64,000 nucleotides of DNA from Paenibacillus sp. 32352 (GCF_002042965.1 NZ_MZNT01000012.1:62001-126000); one strand, 5' to 3'; shown: positions 11,178-19,085, counted from the stretch's first letter. Program-made: numbers and translations. Notes: generated from the letters alone by a model not told the origin.

Positions 11178-11217
11178 CAGCAGACCAATACTCGCATGAG
11201 CAAAGAGGGAGATGACC

Positions 11218-12189
11218 ATGGAACCTATCTTCGAAAAAAATGGAGGTCGGCGGAGCGGTGAGGGTGTGTTCATAAAAGACCGCACCATGAACACCAAGTA
11301 CCTGCTGCTTGGCAAGGAAGCGGATCAAGGCTTGCTGTTCCGAATATTTCTATACGTGATTTTGATCGACACCGCATTTATTTATTTGAAGCCGATTCTT
11401 TATATGGTCATCACCATGATGAAGGATTCTTCGAATATGCTTGATCCTTCCGTGGTGTGGGTACCGCGATCGATCTTCTTCGGCCATTTGGAGGAGGCAC
11501 TTCGGCTGCTGAAGTTCAAGACCGGTTTTATCTATAGCATCTCGATTTCGCTGTCTGTGGCGGTTCTCCAGATCATATCGTGCGCTGCTGCCGGCTACGC
11601 CTTCGCGAGACTGGAATTTCCATTCAAAAGATTTTGGTTCATCGCCCTGGTGTTTACCTTTATTTTGCCGCCACAGCTAACGATCCTGCCCTCCATCCTG
11701 ATGTTCAAGCAAATAGGCTGGGCCAATACGGTGCTGCCGATGATCGTTCCGGCAATATTCGGCCATGGGCTGAAAGGAGCCCTATTTGTCATCATTTTCC
11801 GGCAATTTTTCTTGACGCTTCCGAAGGAGCTTGAAGAGGCAGCCCGAATCGACGGAGCGAATGCATTCCGCTTTTTCTTCAAGGTTATGCTGCCGCTCTC
11901 CAAGTCGGCTATTATCGTTGTCTTCCTATTCTCGTTTGTCTGGAACTGGAACGATTTTTACTTGCCGTCCATGTACATGTCGGGATCTAAGGAGGTTCCA
12001 CTATCCATTAGTCTGGCGAAGCTGGCGGCCAGCTTATCCGCAGACGAGGCCCAAGGCGGGATCAGCATCTATGCCGAACCGATTAAGATGGCTGCATCGT
12101 TCCTGATCATCGCACCGGTGCTTGTCGTATACGCAATAGCCCAGCGTTGGTTCGTCGAGGGAATCGAGCGGACCGGTCTGGTGGAATGA
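11218..12189 (+). CDS. Second CUT1 sugar ABC transporter permease (MalG type)
   Basis: About 323 residues from the ATG at 11218. This start is preferred over the in-frame ATG six bases earlier because AAAGAGGGAG ends right at the earlier ATG but sits 7 bases before this one. There is a long hydrophilic N-terminus (about 35 residues) before the first membrane span. The EAA loop is EAARIDGANAFRFFFKVMLP. It pairs with the permease just upstream, 40 bases away. Its stop codon overlaps the first bases of the dispersed repeat at 12188-12340. Confidence 0.92.
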   Translation: MEPIFEKNGGRRSGEGVFIKDRTMNTKYLLLGKEADQGLLFRIFLYVILIDTAFIYLKPILYMVITMMKDSSNMLDPSVVWVPRSIFFGHLEEALRLLKFKTGFIYSISISLSVAVLQIISCAAAGYAFARLEFPFKRFWFIALVFTFILPPQLTILPSILMFKQIGWANTVLPMIVPAIFGHGLKGALFVIIFRQFFLTLPKELEEAARIDGANAFRFFFKVMLPLSKSAIIVVFLFSFVWNWNDFYLPSMYMSGSKEVPLSISLAKLAASLSADEAQGGISIYAEPIKMAASFLIIAPVLVVYAIAQRWFVEGIERTGLVE

Positions 12190-12340
12190 GATAAACCTCT
12201 ATCCAAGGTCCTTCGAAGATGAGCGACCTTAAAGTTTTGCTAAAGCAAGACTCACTTCGTAAGCAGGGTAGGTTTATTCGCCAATCCGAATGTTCTTCAC
12301 ACTCGCTTTAGCGCTGTAAAGAACTTAAACATTCTGATGT
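12188..12340 (+). repeat. Dispersed ~152-bp repeat, copy 1
   Basis: This 153-base stretch is nearly the same as the reverse complement of 47170-47321, roughly nine bases in ten by eye, with one single-base gap. It begins inside the stop codon of the upstream permease and ends just before the ribosome binding site of the next binding-protein gene. It contains an imperfect hairpin (AGTTTTGC-TAAA-GCAAGACT) and an uninterrupted 30-codon frame at 12219-12311 starting MSDLKVLLKQ. No transposase, target-site duplication or Shine-Dalgarno was seen. It may act as an intra-operon processing or attenuation site, or be a non-autonomous mobile element. Confidence 0.85.
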
Positions 12341-12365
12341 GGTAAAGAAAGGGGTTAACTACACA

Positions 12366-13709
12366 ATGACAAAATCCAGGTCTACTCTATTTTTGACACT
12401 AGGCATCATGACTGCATTCTTATCTGCATGCTCCAATCCGGCTAATTCAGGGACAAATGTGTCTGCAGCAGATGGTCCCGCCAAAGATGCCGGGACCGAC
12501 GCCAAGCCGGTTACACTGAAGTTCTACAACAGCAGCGGCACGTTTACGAACACAGAGTTCAAAACCTTCATTGCCGACCCGGTTCATAAACGGTTCCCGA
12601 ATATTACCGTGGAACGGATTGAGCCTCCGAGCGGAACGACGCCGGAAGATTTCTTCACCTCCGGTGCAGATCCGGATCTCATTTATGCCAGCTCGACCAC
12701 GCACAGCAAGCTAATAAACTTGAGCGTGCTTCAGGATTTACGCGAGTATATCAAGAAGTACAGCTTCGACGAGAGCCGGGTCAAGCCGTACTTGTACAAC
12801 TACGCCAAAGGGCTTTCGAGTAAGGGAGAAATCCTGGCAATTCCGTTCAATTCGAACCAGCATATTTTATATTACAACAAGGACATCTTTGACAAATTCG
12901 GCGTACCGTATCCTCCTGATACCCAAATGACCTGGGAGCAAGCCATCGAACTTGGACAGAAACTGACGAGAACGGAGAACGGCGTCAATTACATCGGAAT
13001 TGATGCAGAAGGCCCAATAGGACTGGCCAAGAGCTTGGCCTTGCCGATTATTGACTTGAAGACGAATAAATCGGTTCTAACCTCGCCGGATTGGGTGCGC
13101 GTATTCAACATCGCGAAGCTAAATTATGACATTCAGGGCTATGTAGGGAAGGACGGTAAATATGTGTACGGACGTGACGAGTTCATGAAGGACCGTAATC
13201 TTGCAATGCGCCCGACCTGGCTCGCCAACATGGTCGGTCCTTTGGAGGAGCTGCGCCAGCAAGGGCTTGAGGTAAACTGGGATATCGCTCCGATTCCGAC
13301 CTTCAGCGACCATCTCGGTCAAACCCGGGAATCCCAAGTTCATACGCTGTCGGTCTCAAACAAGAGCAAGCATAAGGATGAAGCATTCCAGGCGATCTCC
13401 TTCATTTTGTCCGATGAAGTGCAGAGGACGCTGTCCCGCAACGGACGGGTGCCGGCTATCGTGAACCCTGAGCTGGAGAAGGAATACGGCGCCGATCTTC
13501 CGGTGCTGAAGGGCAAGAAAGTACAGAATGTGTTCGTCGGCAGCCCGCTTCAAGAGCACACTTTCCATCCATATGAGATTGATGTGCAGAAGTATGTGAA
13601 TGAAGCCGCCAAGAGCATTGCCGTAGATAAGGTGGACGTCAATACAGCGCTGCGGAAGGCATCGGAAGAGGTCGACAAAGCAGTGGAGCGGTTCCAAAAG
13701 AATAATTAA
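12366..13709 (+). CDS. CUT1 sugar-binding lipoprotein
   Basis: 447 residues from the ATG at 12366. An in-frame GTG lies 27 bases upstream, but only the ATG has GAAAGGGG in front at a usable distance and begins a proper lipoprotein signal (FLTLGIMTAFLSACS; Cys is the lipidated residue). The mature part is a family-1 extracellular solute-binding protein with conserved phrases PFNSNQHILYYNKDIFDKFG and AMRPTWLANMVGP. It is probably the binding protein for the permease pair at 10311-12189. It is closely related to the protein at 16203 along its whole length. A bidirectional terminator follows 24 bases after the stop. Confidence 0.93.
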   Translation: MTKSRSTLFLTLGIMTAFLSACSNPANSGTNVSAADGPAKDAGTDAKPVTLKFYNSSGTFTNTEFKTFIADPVHKRFPNITVERIEPPSGTTPEDFFTSGADPDLIYASSTTHSKLINLSVLQDLREYIKKYSFDESRVKPYLYNYAKGLSSKGEILAIPFNSNQHILYYNKDIFDKFGVPYPPDTQMTWEQAIELGQKLTRTENGVNYIGIDAEGPIGLAKSLALPIIDLKTNKSVLTSPDWVRVFNIAKLNYDIQGYVGKDGKYVYGRDEFMKDRNLAMRPTWLANMVGPLEELRQQGLEVNWDIAPIPTFSDHLGQTRESQVHTLSVSNKSKHKDEAFQAISFILSDEVQRTLSRNGRVPAIVNPELEKEYGADLPVLKGKKVQNVFVGSPLQEHTFHPYEIDVQKYVNEAAKSIAVDKVDVNTALRKASEEVDKAVERFQKNN

Positions 13710-13732
13710 ACTCTAAGTGGTTAATGTGAAAA

Positions 13733-13770
13733 AAGAAGCTATAAGGAACAAATGTTCCCTATAGCTTCTT
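13733..13770. terminator. Bidirectional intrinsic terminator
   Basis: AAGAAGCTATAAGGAAC, a 4-base loop, then GTTCCCTATAGCTTCTT: a 17-bp stem with one mismatch, flanked by A-rich and T-rich runs. It separates the + strand sugar operon from the - strand monooxygenase gene, whose last codons overlap it. Confidence 0.85.
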
Positions 13771-14895
13771 TGTACTATCGCTCAAATTTCGGCAAATCAT
13801 CGGAATAATCGATCGGCACGTTTTTCCGAGTCCGGCAATGAATCGAAACGCCGGCCCATGACTATGGGAAGCGAGCGGACCCGCGAAAAACAGGCCCGGT
13901 ACACTGCTCTCGAAATGGGCGTTCAAACGAGGGAATCCGCGGCCGTTGTACGTTTCCCGCTCCACATGCATTAGCAGCTCCTCGGAGAGAAACGGGACCC
14001 TGTCCAAAGCAATCCGATAGCCTGTTGCAGCAATCAGGTGGTCGACGATACGTTCTTCACCACTGGAGAGGAGCAGATGGAGCTTGTCGCCCGGAAGCGC
14101 CTTGGCCTTTTCCACGGAGACGTGAGCCGTCTCAGGTACCTTGCCTTCCACATAAGGACGCAAGAAGGCGGCAATGCTGGCGGAGGAAGTTGTCCATTTT
14201 TCCAGCTTGTTCTCAAGCGGAAGGTCATAGAACGCATCGGCAAGCTGTATCAGCTCCATCCCTGAGCCGTTACCGACGCTATAATGAGGCGCTTCCCTGC
14301 GGTAAATCAACTCGATGTCACTACCGCTCAAATGGAGAAGTGCAGCCGCCTCCCATGCACTCTGCCCGCTGCCAAGAACCGCGACCCTGCGGCCCGAGAA
14401 GGCGCTGAAGTCGGTGTAACGGAACGTGTGAGATACGAGGCTGCCGGGAAGTCCAGCAAAAACCTCCGGTATATAAGCGTAATGCTGCAAACCGGTGGCG
14501 ACGACAGCATGGCGGGCAGTAAAGATCCTGCCGGTTTCCGTTAAAGCAGAATACCCGCCTGGAATGCCGTCAAGCCGGACCACGAGCTCGGATGTAAACT
14601 CGACTCCGGTTTTATCCGCGAACCAGAACGCATAATCTACGAAGACAGGGCGGGGCAGCGGGACAGTAATTTTCGTATGAGTCTCCTGAGCGAAACGCTG
14701 AAGGGTATATTCACCACGTTCATCCGATAGCGCGATCACATCCGGCTGGGTGCGGATAAACATATTTTGCGGCATTTGATTCTTCCAAAAATGCATAGGG
14801 TAGCCGAGCAGCACATACGATAAGCCGCGTGCAGCCGCATGTGCGGCTAGCGAAATACCGTACGGGCCAGCACCGATAATAAGCAGATCCAGCAC
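13759..14895 (-). CDS. FAD-dependent monooxygenase-like oxidoreductase
   Basis: 378 residues from a GTG start with GGGAGAGC 7-8 bases upstream. The FAD-binding motif IIGAGPYG is at residues 6-13. A second nucleotide-binding motif (VAVLGSGQSAWEAA) is near 170, as in flavin monooxygenases and lysine/ornithine N-hydroxylases. The phrase VVATGL near 130 is the usual ATG motif, and a later LIAATGY motif is near 285. The overall form matches the SidA/IucD-FMO superfamily. It is downstream of the nitroreductase, 18 bases apart, so the two are probably one transcript. Substrate is unknown; an N-hydroxylase role is possible but not shown. Confidence 0.8.
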   Translation of the reverse strand: MLDLLIIGAGPYGISLAAHAAARGLSYVLLGYPMHFWKNQMPQNMFIRTQPDVIALSDERGEYTLQRFAQETHTKITVPLPRPVFVDYAFWFADKTGVEFTSELVVRLDGIPGGYSALTETGRIFTARHAVVATGLQHYAYIPEVFAGLPGSLVSHTFRYTDFSAFSGRRVAVLGSGQSAWEAAALLHLSGSDIELIYRREAPHYSVGNGSGMELIQLADAFYDLPLENKLEKWTTSSASIAAFLRPYVEGKVPETAHVSVEKAKALPGDKLHLLLSSGEERIVDHLIAATGYRIALDRVPFLSEELLMHVERETYNGRGFPRLNAHFESSVPGLFFAGPLASHSHGPAFRFIAGLGKTCRSIIPMICRNLSDSTKKL

Positions 14896-14913
14896 AAGAA
14901 GCTCTCCCGTCCG

Positions 14914-15651
14914 TTATTCTAATTTGAATCCCCGATTCTCCAAGAAGCTTCGCATGTGTGTGCGCTGCCTGGACCGGAGACGACCCGTCATTTCCTTAGA
15001 CCAGTTCGATTCCCTTGTACCCCCGGCCCGGGTAAGCATCCACTGGGACAGCTCCTGGTTATACTGTTCAATCCCTTCGGTATAAGCTTCCGTGGAATAA
15101 CGTTCGCGGTGAAGCACCGTTGCTAGGGGAAGACGCGGACGTTGTGTAGGCTCTTGATCGGGGTAACCGAGACACATGCCGAATACGGGATACACCAGCT
15201 CCGGCAGTCCGATCAGGTCCGATATTTCCTGAGGATGATTGCGGATCCCACCTATAAATACAGTACCGAGACCAAGCGATTCGGCAGCGATGACGGCATT
15301 CTGGGCTGCTAGTGCGGCATCGACCGTAGCGATAATGAAGATTTCCGTGCTCGCCGGAATGGTTACTTCTTCTACAGGGGCGCAGGCATACTGCAGCCTG
15401 TGCAGATCCGCACACCACAGTAGGAAGACTGGGCATTCATCGATATACTGCTGATCTGCGGCCAAATGGGCGATCTGGCGCTTCACGTCCGGATCGGTTA
15501 CAGCCACTACGCTGTAAGCCTGCATGTTGCTTGATGTAGGGGCTTTTTGGGCCGCACCGATGATTGCCTTTAGCTGGTCTTCAGTAATCGTGTCCGGTTT
15601 GTATTTTCGGATCGAACGATGCTGAAGCAGTTGGTTAATGATATGGTTCAT
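14914..15651 (-). CDS. NfsA-family FMN nitroreductase
   Basis: 245 residues. The N-terminal signature HRSIRKYKPDTITEDQLKAI followed by APTSSNMQAYSVVAV is the FMN-binding region of oxygen-insensitive NAD(P)H nitroreductases of the NfsA/FRP group. The C-terminal part with GMCLGYPDQEPTQRPRLP is also characteristic. Start is the ATG at 15651 with AGGATAGGTG upstream. It is first gene of a two-gene - strand unit with the FAD oxidoreductase and is preceded by a leader containing a clear terminator hairpin, so expression is probably controlled by attenuation. Confidence 0.9.
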   Translation of the reverse strand: MNHIINQLLQHRSIRKYKPDTITEDQLKAIIGAAQKAPTSSNMQAYSVVAVTDPDVKRQIAHLAADQQYIDECPVFLLWCADLHRLQYACAPVEEVTIPASTEIFIIATVDAALAAQNAVIAAESLGLGTVFIGGIRNHPQEISDLIGLPELVYPVFGMCLGYPDQEPTQRPRLPLATVLHRERYSTEAYTEGIEQYNQELSQWMLTRAGGTRESNWSKEMTGRLRSRQRTHMRSFLENRGFKLE

Positions 15652-15685
15652 TTACATTCACCTATCCTTTGAGAGGGGTTTGTTC

Positions 15686-15728
15686 GAAAAGAAAAACCGA
15701 AGACCTTGCCCATGGGGAGGTCTCCGGT
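15686..15728 (-). terminator. Leader terminator upstream of the nitroreductase
   Basis: Read on the - strand: ACCGGAGACC, 13-base loop, GGTCTTCGGT, then TTTTTCTTTT. The 10-bp stem lies between a good promoter and the nitroreductase start, so it is an attenuator rather than an end-of-gene terminator. Its left arm overlaps the CCGGATAACCGG motif, which could form a small competing hairpin. Confidence 0.75.
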
Positions 15729-15777
15729 TATCCGGTAGCAAATTATATTATATTAATCCAATTGGTATACTCAGTTA

Positions 15778-15806
15778 AATATATCACCGGATTCCAATCG
15801 CGTCAA
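15778..15806 (-). promoter_or_regulatory. Sigma-A-type promoter for the nitroreductase unit
   Basis: On the - strand: TTGACG (15806-15801), 17-base spacer, TATATT (15783-15778). The predicted transcript start falls just before a TATACCAATTGG palindromic stretch, giving a leader of roughly 120 bases before the ATG. Confidence 0.65.
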
Positions 15807-15851
15807 TGCAGGATTAATGGCGAACCCCGCACCAGGGATTTAAAAAAAGTA

Positions 15852-15879
15852 TTGAATTTCCTATTATTCCAAGTATAAT
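15852..15879 (+). promoter_or_regulatory. Sigma-A-type promoter for the orphan binding-protein gene
   Basis: TTGAAT, 16-base spacer, TATAAT. Directly downstream, GTTGGT (15881-15886) and ACCAAC (15901-15906) form an inverted repeat around the expected transcript start, either an operator or the first leader stem. The leader to the ATG at 16203 is over 300 bases long. Confidence 0.65.
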
Positions 15880-15936
15880 AGTTGGTATAAATAAGTTGTA
15901 ACCAACACTATTGTCTACCTGGCAACTGGAGACCGG

Positions 15937-15984
15937 CATCTTTGAGGGTTCATTCCTCAGCCAAGATGTTGTGTCTCTTTTTAT
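15937..15984 (+). terminator. First hairpin/terminator in the long leader
   Basis: CATCTTTGAGG, 7-base loop, CCTCA-GCC-AAGATG: an 11-bp stem interrupted by a 3-base bulge. A T-rich tract with five consecutive T (15978-15982) follows about ten bases later. It could end transcripts early in the leader of the gene at 16203. Confidence 0.5.
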
Positions 15985-16076
15985 TATCACAAAAAAATTT
16001 AAAAGATTCTGTGGTTATCGGATACGAGTATGATTAAAACCCGATAAACCGTCCATAAAGGAGCTGATAACTTTAA

Positions 16077-16136
16077 TTGACGCTGACGAGGACTTCCTGC
16101 AACTACATATCATATCTACCGGATAACCGGGGCTAA
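16077..16136 (+). CDS. Possible 19-residue leader peptide
   Basis: A TTG-initiated frame reading MTLTRTSCNYISYLPDNRG. AAAGGAG lies at 16057-16063, a rather long 13 bases away. The stop codon is inside the left arm of the terminator at 16126-16163, the arrangement expected for ribosome-controlled attenuation. The shared 15-nt motif supplies the codons for LPDNR. The long SD spacing and lack of ATG keep this tentative. Confidence 0.35.
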   Translation: MTLTRTSCNYISYLPDNRG

Positions 16137-16163
16137 AGGCAAATGCTGCGGCTCCGGTTTTTT
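16126..16163 (+). terminator. Second leader terminator before the orphan binding-protein gene
   Basis: ACCGGGGCT, 15-base loop, GGCTCCGGT, then TTTTTT. The 9-bp stem includes two G-T pairs. It lies 40 bases before the ATG at 16203. Its left arm overlaps the CCGGATAACCGG motif, so termination and an alternative small hairpin exclude each other. Confidence 0.75.
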
Positions 16164-16202
16164 CTGCCTAACGCTCCAAAACTCAAGGGAAGGTGACCAA
16201 CC

Positions 16203-17528
16203 ATGTTCAAATCCGTTGTTCTGCCTATAAGCGTTATATTGATAATTCTTCCTCTAAGTGCATGCTCACAAAAGCCGGATCCTGGCTCAGTTCATCCCAA
16301 GGATACAACGGCGGCCTCCACGGAGCCGGTCAAGCTGCTGCTGTATTCGAACGGAGCCACCTTCACTAACACGGAATTTCAAACTCTTATTGCAGACCCG
16401 GTGAAAAAGAAATACCCTAACATTACGATCGAACGGCTGGAGCCTCCGTCGACAGCCACGCCAGAGGAAATTTTTTCTTCAGGAACCGTTCCCGATCTCA
16501 TCTTTTCAACCTCTACTTCATACTACAGGTTCATCAAAATGGGTGCTTTAGAAGATGTACGTGAGTTAATTAAAAAATATAATTTCGACGCGAGTAGGCT
16601 GAAGCTGTTCCTATACGATGCGGTGAAGCAAATCGCGGATAGCGGGGAAATCTACGGGATCCCGTTTAACTCCAATCAGCACATTTTGTACTACAACAAA
16701 GATATTTTTGATAAATTCGGCGTTCCTTATCCGCCGGATCAACAGCTGACTTGGGATCAGGCGCTCGATTTGGCACGTCAACTGACTCGGACCGAAGGAG
16801 GAGTTAATTATATAGGAATTGATGTTCAAGGTCCGCTGGGCTTTGCCCGGAGTTTAGCCTTGCCCGTGATTGATCCGAAGACTGGCAAGTCCCTCCTTAG
16901 CTCTCCAGATTGGGTACGCACCTTTACCTATTCCCAGAAAAACTTCGAGATCCCTGGCTTTATCGGGAAAAATAACACCTACAACTATGATAGGGATCAG
17001 TTCATGAAGGATCGGACCTTGGCCATGCGCCCTGCGTGGCTTGCCAATATGGTCGGGCCGATGGAGGAGCTGAGGCAGCAGGGGATTGAAGTGAACTGGG
17101 ATATCGCCCCGATCCCGCAATTCAGCGATCATCTGGGGGAAACCAGAGAGGCACAGGTGCATTCATTATCGATATCCAGCCAAAGCAAGCACAAGGATGA
17201 AGCGTTCCAAGTGATAGCCCATATTTTGTCCGATGAAACTCAGCGCATTTTGGCTCGCAACGGCCGGGTTCCGGCAATCATCAACCCGGAACTGGAGAAG
17301 GAATATGGCGCTGATGTCCCCGTTCTCAAAGGGAAAAAGGTACAAAATGTGTTCGCCGGCAAACCGCTCAAAACCCATGCGACCAACGAGTATGAAAGTG
17401 ACATTACAAAGTACGTATCGGATGCGTACAGGGATATGGTCTTGAACAACATTGATGTCAATACCGCCATACGTAAAGCTTCGGAGAACATTGATAAAGA
17501 AGTTGAGCGTTTGCGAAAGAATCAATAA
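16203..17528 (+). CDS. Orphan sugar-binding lipoprotein, paralogue of the gene at 12366
   Basis: 441 residues starting at an ATG behind GGGAAGGTG. The signal peptide ends with the lipobox LPLSACS, so it should be anchored outside the membrane. The mature protein is a family-1 extracellular solute-binding protein sharing long identical stretches with the product of 12366 (for example HILYYNKDIFDKFGVPYPPD and GKKVQNVF). It has no permease or ATPase beside it and its own long leader with two terminators. It may give the upstream transporter a second specificity or act as a sensor. Duplication and divergence is the simplest origin. Confidence 0.93.
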   Translation: MFKSVVLPISVILIILPLSACSQKPDPGSVHPKDTTAASTEPVKLLLYSNGATFTNTEFQTLIADPVKKKYPNITIERLEPPSTATPEEIFSSGTVPDLIFSTSTSYYRFIKMGALEDVRELIKKYNFDASRLKLFLYDAVKQIADSGEIYGIPFNSNQHILYYNKDIFDKFGVPYPPDQQLTWDQALDLARQLTRTEGGVNYIGIDVQGPLGFARSLALPVIDPKTGKSLLSSPDWVRTFTYSQKNFEIPGFIGKNNTYNYDRDQFMKDRTLAMRPAWLANMVGPMEELRQQGIEVNWDIAPIPQFSDHLGETREAQVHSLSISSQSKHKDEAFQVIAHILSDETQRILARNGRVPAIINPELEKEYGADVPVLKGKKVQNVFAGKPLKTHATNEYESDITKYVSDAYRDMVLNNIDVNTAIRKASENIDKEVERLRKNQ

Positions 17529-17965
17529 CCTGAACAGCGTTACTATTCCAAAGATGAGGTGTATAAAAACTATCTATATGGAGCTGGCCCAATCCGCCTA
17601 ACTCAGCCTGCTCGATTTGCACAGCGTGCAAAGTAAAATGCTAATAGAGTGAATAACAAAGAGCATCTTGTCCTATGAAACCAGTAGCTGAGTTACATCC
17701 CTATGCTCTATGCAGAGCCCAAAAATTCTGGTAGATCAAGCAGCCGTCCTTTCATGCCTGACTGATTCCACCATCTATCTCAATGCCAAACGCAACCTCT
17801 ATCCTTTATGGACGGAGGTTGCATTCTTTGTGTTACCCACTTTAATGGGAGCATATCACTATACCGTCGTCTTATGGAGCATGCCGTTCAGTCAGAAGCG
17901 TTCAAAGATACCAGGATAGGGAGGGAGCTATTAGGTCCGCCGCATAGCTAATTCTACTATTTTAT
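17529..17965. other. 437-base gap with one hairpin, no gene recognised
   Basis: No convincing coding frame. GCAACCTC (17792-17799) and GAGGTTGC (17815-17822) form an 8-bp stem followed by ATTCTTTG, a weak terminator candidate on +. A 69-codon + frame at 17710-17919 has no ribosome binding site and no recognisable content. Confidence 0.4.
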
Positions 17966-18832
17966 TTATTTAATACTGGAGCTGAACTGCGTCAGGCTCA
18001 TTCCGGTCTCGGCTTTGAACATCCTGCCGAATGTATGAACATCGGCGTAGCCTACCCGAATGGCGATTTCATTGACCGAGAGACTCGTGTTGGCCGCCAG
18101 CTCTTTGGCCCGCTGGATGCGAATCCACCTCAGATACTTCATGGGAGACAGATTATAGAACTGTTTGAATTTGCTCAGCAAATAATTGCGGCTTAATTCA
18201 GACACGGATTCCAGCTGCTCCAAGGTAATATTCTCCGCATAATGCTGCTCCAAATAACGCCTAGCCAACTCGACCCTTGCTCCCGAACGGGTTTGATTCA
18301 AGGCGAACGGCGCCGCAGAGGTCAGCAGCTGCAGCAGAATGCCGATCAAAATATGCTGGCACCTCAACTGATTGACCCAATGGGGGTCCTGATAATTATG
18401 GACAAGCTGGTGAAGCTGGTCTTCTAGCGGCAAGCCGCGAATCGATCCGAGATACGTCTCTTTCGGAAGCAAATCCGATAGCGGAAAGTTTTTGCTTTGT
18501 CCGAAATGAAACAAGATGCTAATGCACTTGTAAGGACTTCCGGCTTTCCCATGGATGGTGTGGGGATGATCGGGCCGGATCAGAAAGAGATCCCCTTGTT
18601 TTACCGGCATGGGCTTATCTCCGAGCATGAAATCTGCGCTTCCATCCTCTACGTACTCTAATAAATATTGCTTCAAGCGACGGTTTTTGTACAAGTCTTC
18701 TTCTCCATGCAAAAAATCGAAGCGGCTGGCCAACGTAATATAGGGAGGAAAGTAATAGTTAAACAGCCTGAGTATCGTCTCTTCAGGGCTTAGAGCGAAG
18801 TATTCCTGATCCTCATGCGGAGCACGTTCCAT
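17966..18832 (-). CDS. AraC-family regulator with N-terminal cupin-like sensor
   Basis: 288 residues from the ATG at 18832. A GTG nine bases upstream is possible, but AGGAG abuts it, whereas AGGAG is 8 bases before this ATG. The N-terminal ~150 residues read like an AraC cupin ligand-binding domain (DFMLGDKPMPVKQGDLFLIR, DHPHTIHG). Residues ~190-288 are the double helix-turn-helix (ENITLEQLESVSELSRNYLL; VNEIAIRVGYADVHTFGRMF). It is transcribed divergently from the catabolic operon starting at 19103 and is therefore the likely local activator, with a sugar or cyclitol ligand. The inducer is inference. Confidence 0.88.
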   Translation of the reverse strand: MERAPHEDQEYFALSPEETILRLFNYYFPPYITLASRFDFLHGEEDLYKNRRLKQYLLEYVEDGSADFMLGDKPMPVKQGDLFLIRPDHPHTIHGKAGSPYKCISILFHFGQSKNFPLSDLLPKETYLGSIRGLPLEDQLHQLVHNYQDPHWVNQLRCQHILIGILLQLLTSAAPFALNQTRSGARVELARRYLEQHYAENITLEQLESVSELSRNYLLSKFKQFYNLSPMKYLRWIRIQRAKELAANTSLSVNEIAIRVGYADVHTFGRMFKAETGMSLTQFSSSIK

Positions 18833-19058
18833 ACCGATCACTCCTCACTGATGCGATAGATTCATTGTAATCAAAAAATAATGATTCTAGCAACTCGTTA
18901 AAGATAAGAAGCTGAATAGCCTACTCTCGGCTCTAATCCTTTAGGGCTAACTGGCTACTTGAAAGATATAACGAGGCGCTATCCAAATTTTTTTCAAAAA
19001 AGTGATTTCGGCAACTGAAATGTTGCTTTTAGCTAAATACAAGGGAGAGGACTTTTCC

Positions 19059-19085
19059 TATAATGATTTCTAGAAAGCGTTACCA
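19059..19085 (+). promoter_or_regulatory. -10 box and candidate catabolite-repression (cre) site
   Basis: TATAAT at 19059-19064 is followed by TAGAAAGCGTTACCA at 19071-19085, matching the CcpA cre consensus WTGNAANCGNWNNCW with one mismatch. Its position at the expected transcript start would block initiation, which fits a catabolic operon. No good -35 element was seen, in keeping with an AraC-activated promoter. Confidence 0.5.

Larger units (their letters stand above)
15724..16130. repeat. 15-bp inverted motif shared by two divergent leaders
   Basis: CCGGTTATCCGGTAG at 15724-15738 is the exact reverse complement of CTACCGGATAACCGG at 16116-16130. In each direction the motif lies at the 5' edge of an intrinsic terminator stem in the leader of the next gene (nitroreductase on -, binding protein on +). 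The flanks beyond the 15 bases do not match, which argues against a plain duplication. Confidence 0.8.

Noticed and set aside
13759-15651. Reading the FAD enzyme as an N-hydroxylase of a hydroxamate siderophore pathway
   Set aside because: It lies 23 kb from the siderophore genes, pairs with a nitroreductase, and no acyltransferase partner is nearby. The carboxylate-type operon does not need it.
15724-16130. A ~400-bp MITE bounded by the 15-bp inverted motif
   Set aside because: The motif sits inside functional-looking terminator structures, the flanks show no target duplication and the interior contains two good promoters. Kept only as an alternative.
15686-16163. S-box (SAM), T-box, guanidine and other known riboswitches in the two leaders
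   Set aside because: The GGCAAC-like bases at 15921 lack the rest of the SAM core, no T-box bulge or GGUGGNACCGCG is present, and no guanidine or c-di-GMP core fits.
17710-17919. 69-codon + strand frame in the gap after the orphan binding-protein gene
   Set aside because: No SD, no recognisable content and it spans a probable terminator hairpin.
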